Positions 15,799 to 16,174 of a DNA stretch of 16,174 nucleotides are shown piece after piece. Under the pieces are notes generated by a model, which saw nothing but the letters and a program-made list of their open reading frames with translations, did not search any database and was not told the origin of the DNA. Origin of the DNA: JABDDM01 sp038240295 (GTDB lineage: Bacteria; Bacteroidota; Ignavibacteria; Palsa-1295); NCBI GenBank assembly GCA_038240295.1, contig JBBSDW010000077.1, positions 1 to 16,174 of the forward strand, in the 5' to 3' direction. How positions within the stretch are numbered: position 1 is the first letter of the stretch; the number at the start of each line of letters is the position of its first letter. A program made the position numbers and the translations under genes.

Positions 15799-16174
15799 AT
15801 GAAACACTCAATCGGAATCGCTTTGATCCTCGTATGCCTGCAACTTTTTACCAAAGCGACTGCACAACAGCACCCTCAACAACTTGACACCATCGCGACC
15901 GGCTGGGTGGTGCAACAGAGTGGCACAAAGGCCAATTTGACCAGCATTTCATTTATCAATCAAGACACCGGCTGGATCGGGTCGAATGGTGGAATTCTCC
16001 AAACAACCGATGGCGGAGACAATTGGGCGTTGTGGGGACCGTCCGGTACCTATACTCAAGTACAATTTCTCGATCGATTGCACGGTTGGATCACAGGGGC
16101 ATCATTTCTTAGGACTACCGATGGAGGAGTCCATTGGGACACCTTGTCCGGGGCCGTAAACCCTACCCGCATTC
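15799..16174 (+). CDS. Secreted Ycf48/BNR-repeat protein, 5' part
   Basis: The frame runs off the end of the window with at least 125 residues. A clear Sec signal peptide (MKHSIGIALILVCLQLFTKATA) is predicted to be cut just before QQHPQQ. The mature part shows repeated photosystem-assembly-factor/BNR motifs. The first is 'FINQDTGWIGSNGGILQTTD' followed by GGDNWALWG. The second is LDRLHGWITG, then FLRTTDGGVHWDTLSG. Such repeats form beta-propellers. In Bacteroidota-like bacteria they are usually cell-surface or secreted proteins, sometimes with a type IX sorting domain at the C-terminus, which would lie outside this window. The ATG is at 15799-15801. No Shine-Dalgarno is visible, and TATAAG lies only two bases upstream of the start. 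Confidence 0.85.
   Translation, partial: MKHSIGIALILVCLQLFTKATAQQHPQQLDTIATGWVVQQSGTKANLTSISFINQDTGWIGSNGGILQTTDGGDNWALWGPSGTYTQVQFLDRLHGWITGASFLRTTDGGVHWDTLSGAVNPTRI

Overview
The window is a piece of a bacterial chromosome, probably from the Bacteroidota/Chlorobiota/Ignavibacteria-Kapabacteria (FCB) side of the tree. The evidence for this is indirect. A RodZ-like gene lies upstream of ligA. There is a very large DUF4175-type membrane/coiled-coil protein and a secreted Ycf48/BNR-repeat protein. Shine-Dalgarno sequences are almost absent (guaB is the exception). Two candidate promoters carry the TAnnTTTG box typical of Bacteroidota, and non-coding DNA contains dispersed GC-rich inverted repeats. 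The species cannot be named from this.

Left part (1-6855, minus strand): about 0.3 kb of repeats, then a compact operon transcribed right to left. Its order is rodZ-like HTH/membrane protein, orphan NarL-type sensor histidine kinase, NAD-dependent DNA ligase ligA, then a polytopic membrane protein. The gaps are only 10, 9 and 3 bases. Next, on the plus strand and divergent from rodZ, is guaB (IMP dehydrogenase, 7055-8596).

Middle part (about 8600-11550): an accessory-looking, visibly AT-richer region. It begins with a decayed HicB-type antitoxin. A strong-looking promoter with a T10 tract in its spacer follows, then a short Gly/Pro/Ser-rich reading frame interrupted by an amber codon, then a perfect 11-bp hairpin. 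After the hairpin come three plus-strand genes joined by ATGA stop/start overlaps: an exported beta-propeller-like protein, a 93-residue protein that looks like an NHLP-type (nitrile-hydratase-leader) RiPP precursor with a GG site, and a thioredoxin-like protein with two CxxC motifs. The layout of promoter, small peptide, attenuator, then coupled propeller/leader-peptide/redox genes resembles a peptide-producing locus. No modification enzyme or transporter is visible here. This is the best candidate for an undescribed system in the window.

Right part (11547-16174): a 1209-residue DUF4175-type protein on the minus strand with a GTG start, a small XRE-family regulator on the minus strand with a GTG start, and the 5' end of a secreted Ycf48/BNR-repeat protein running off the window. 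No rRNA, tRNA, CRISPR array or insertion sequence was recognised.
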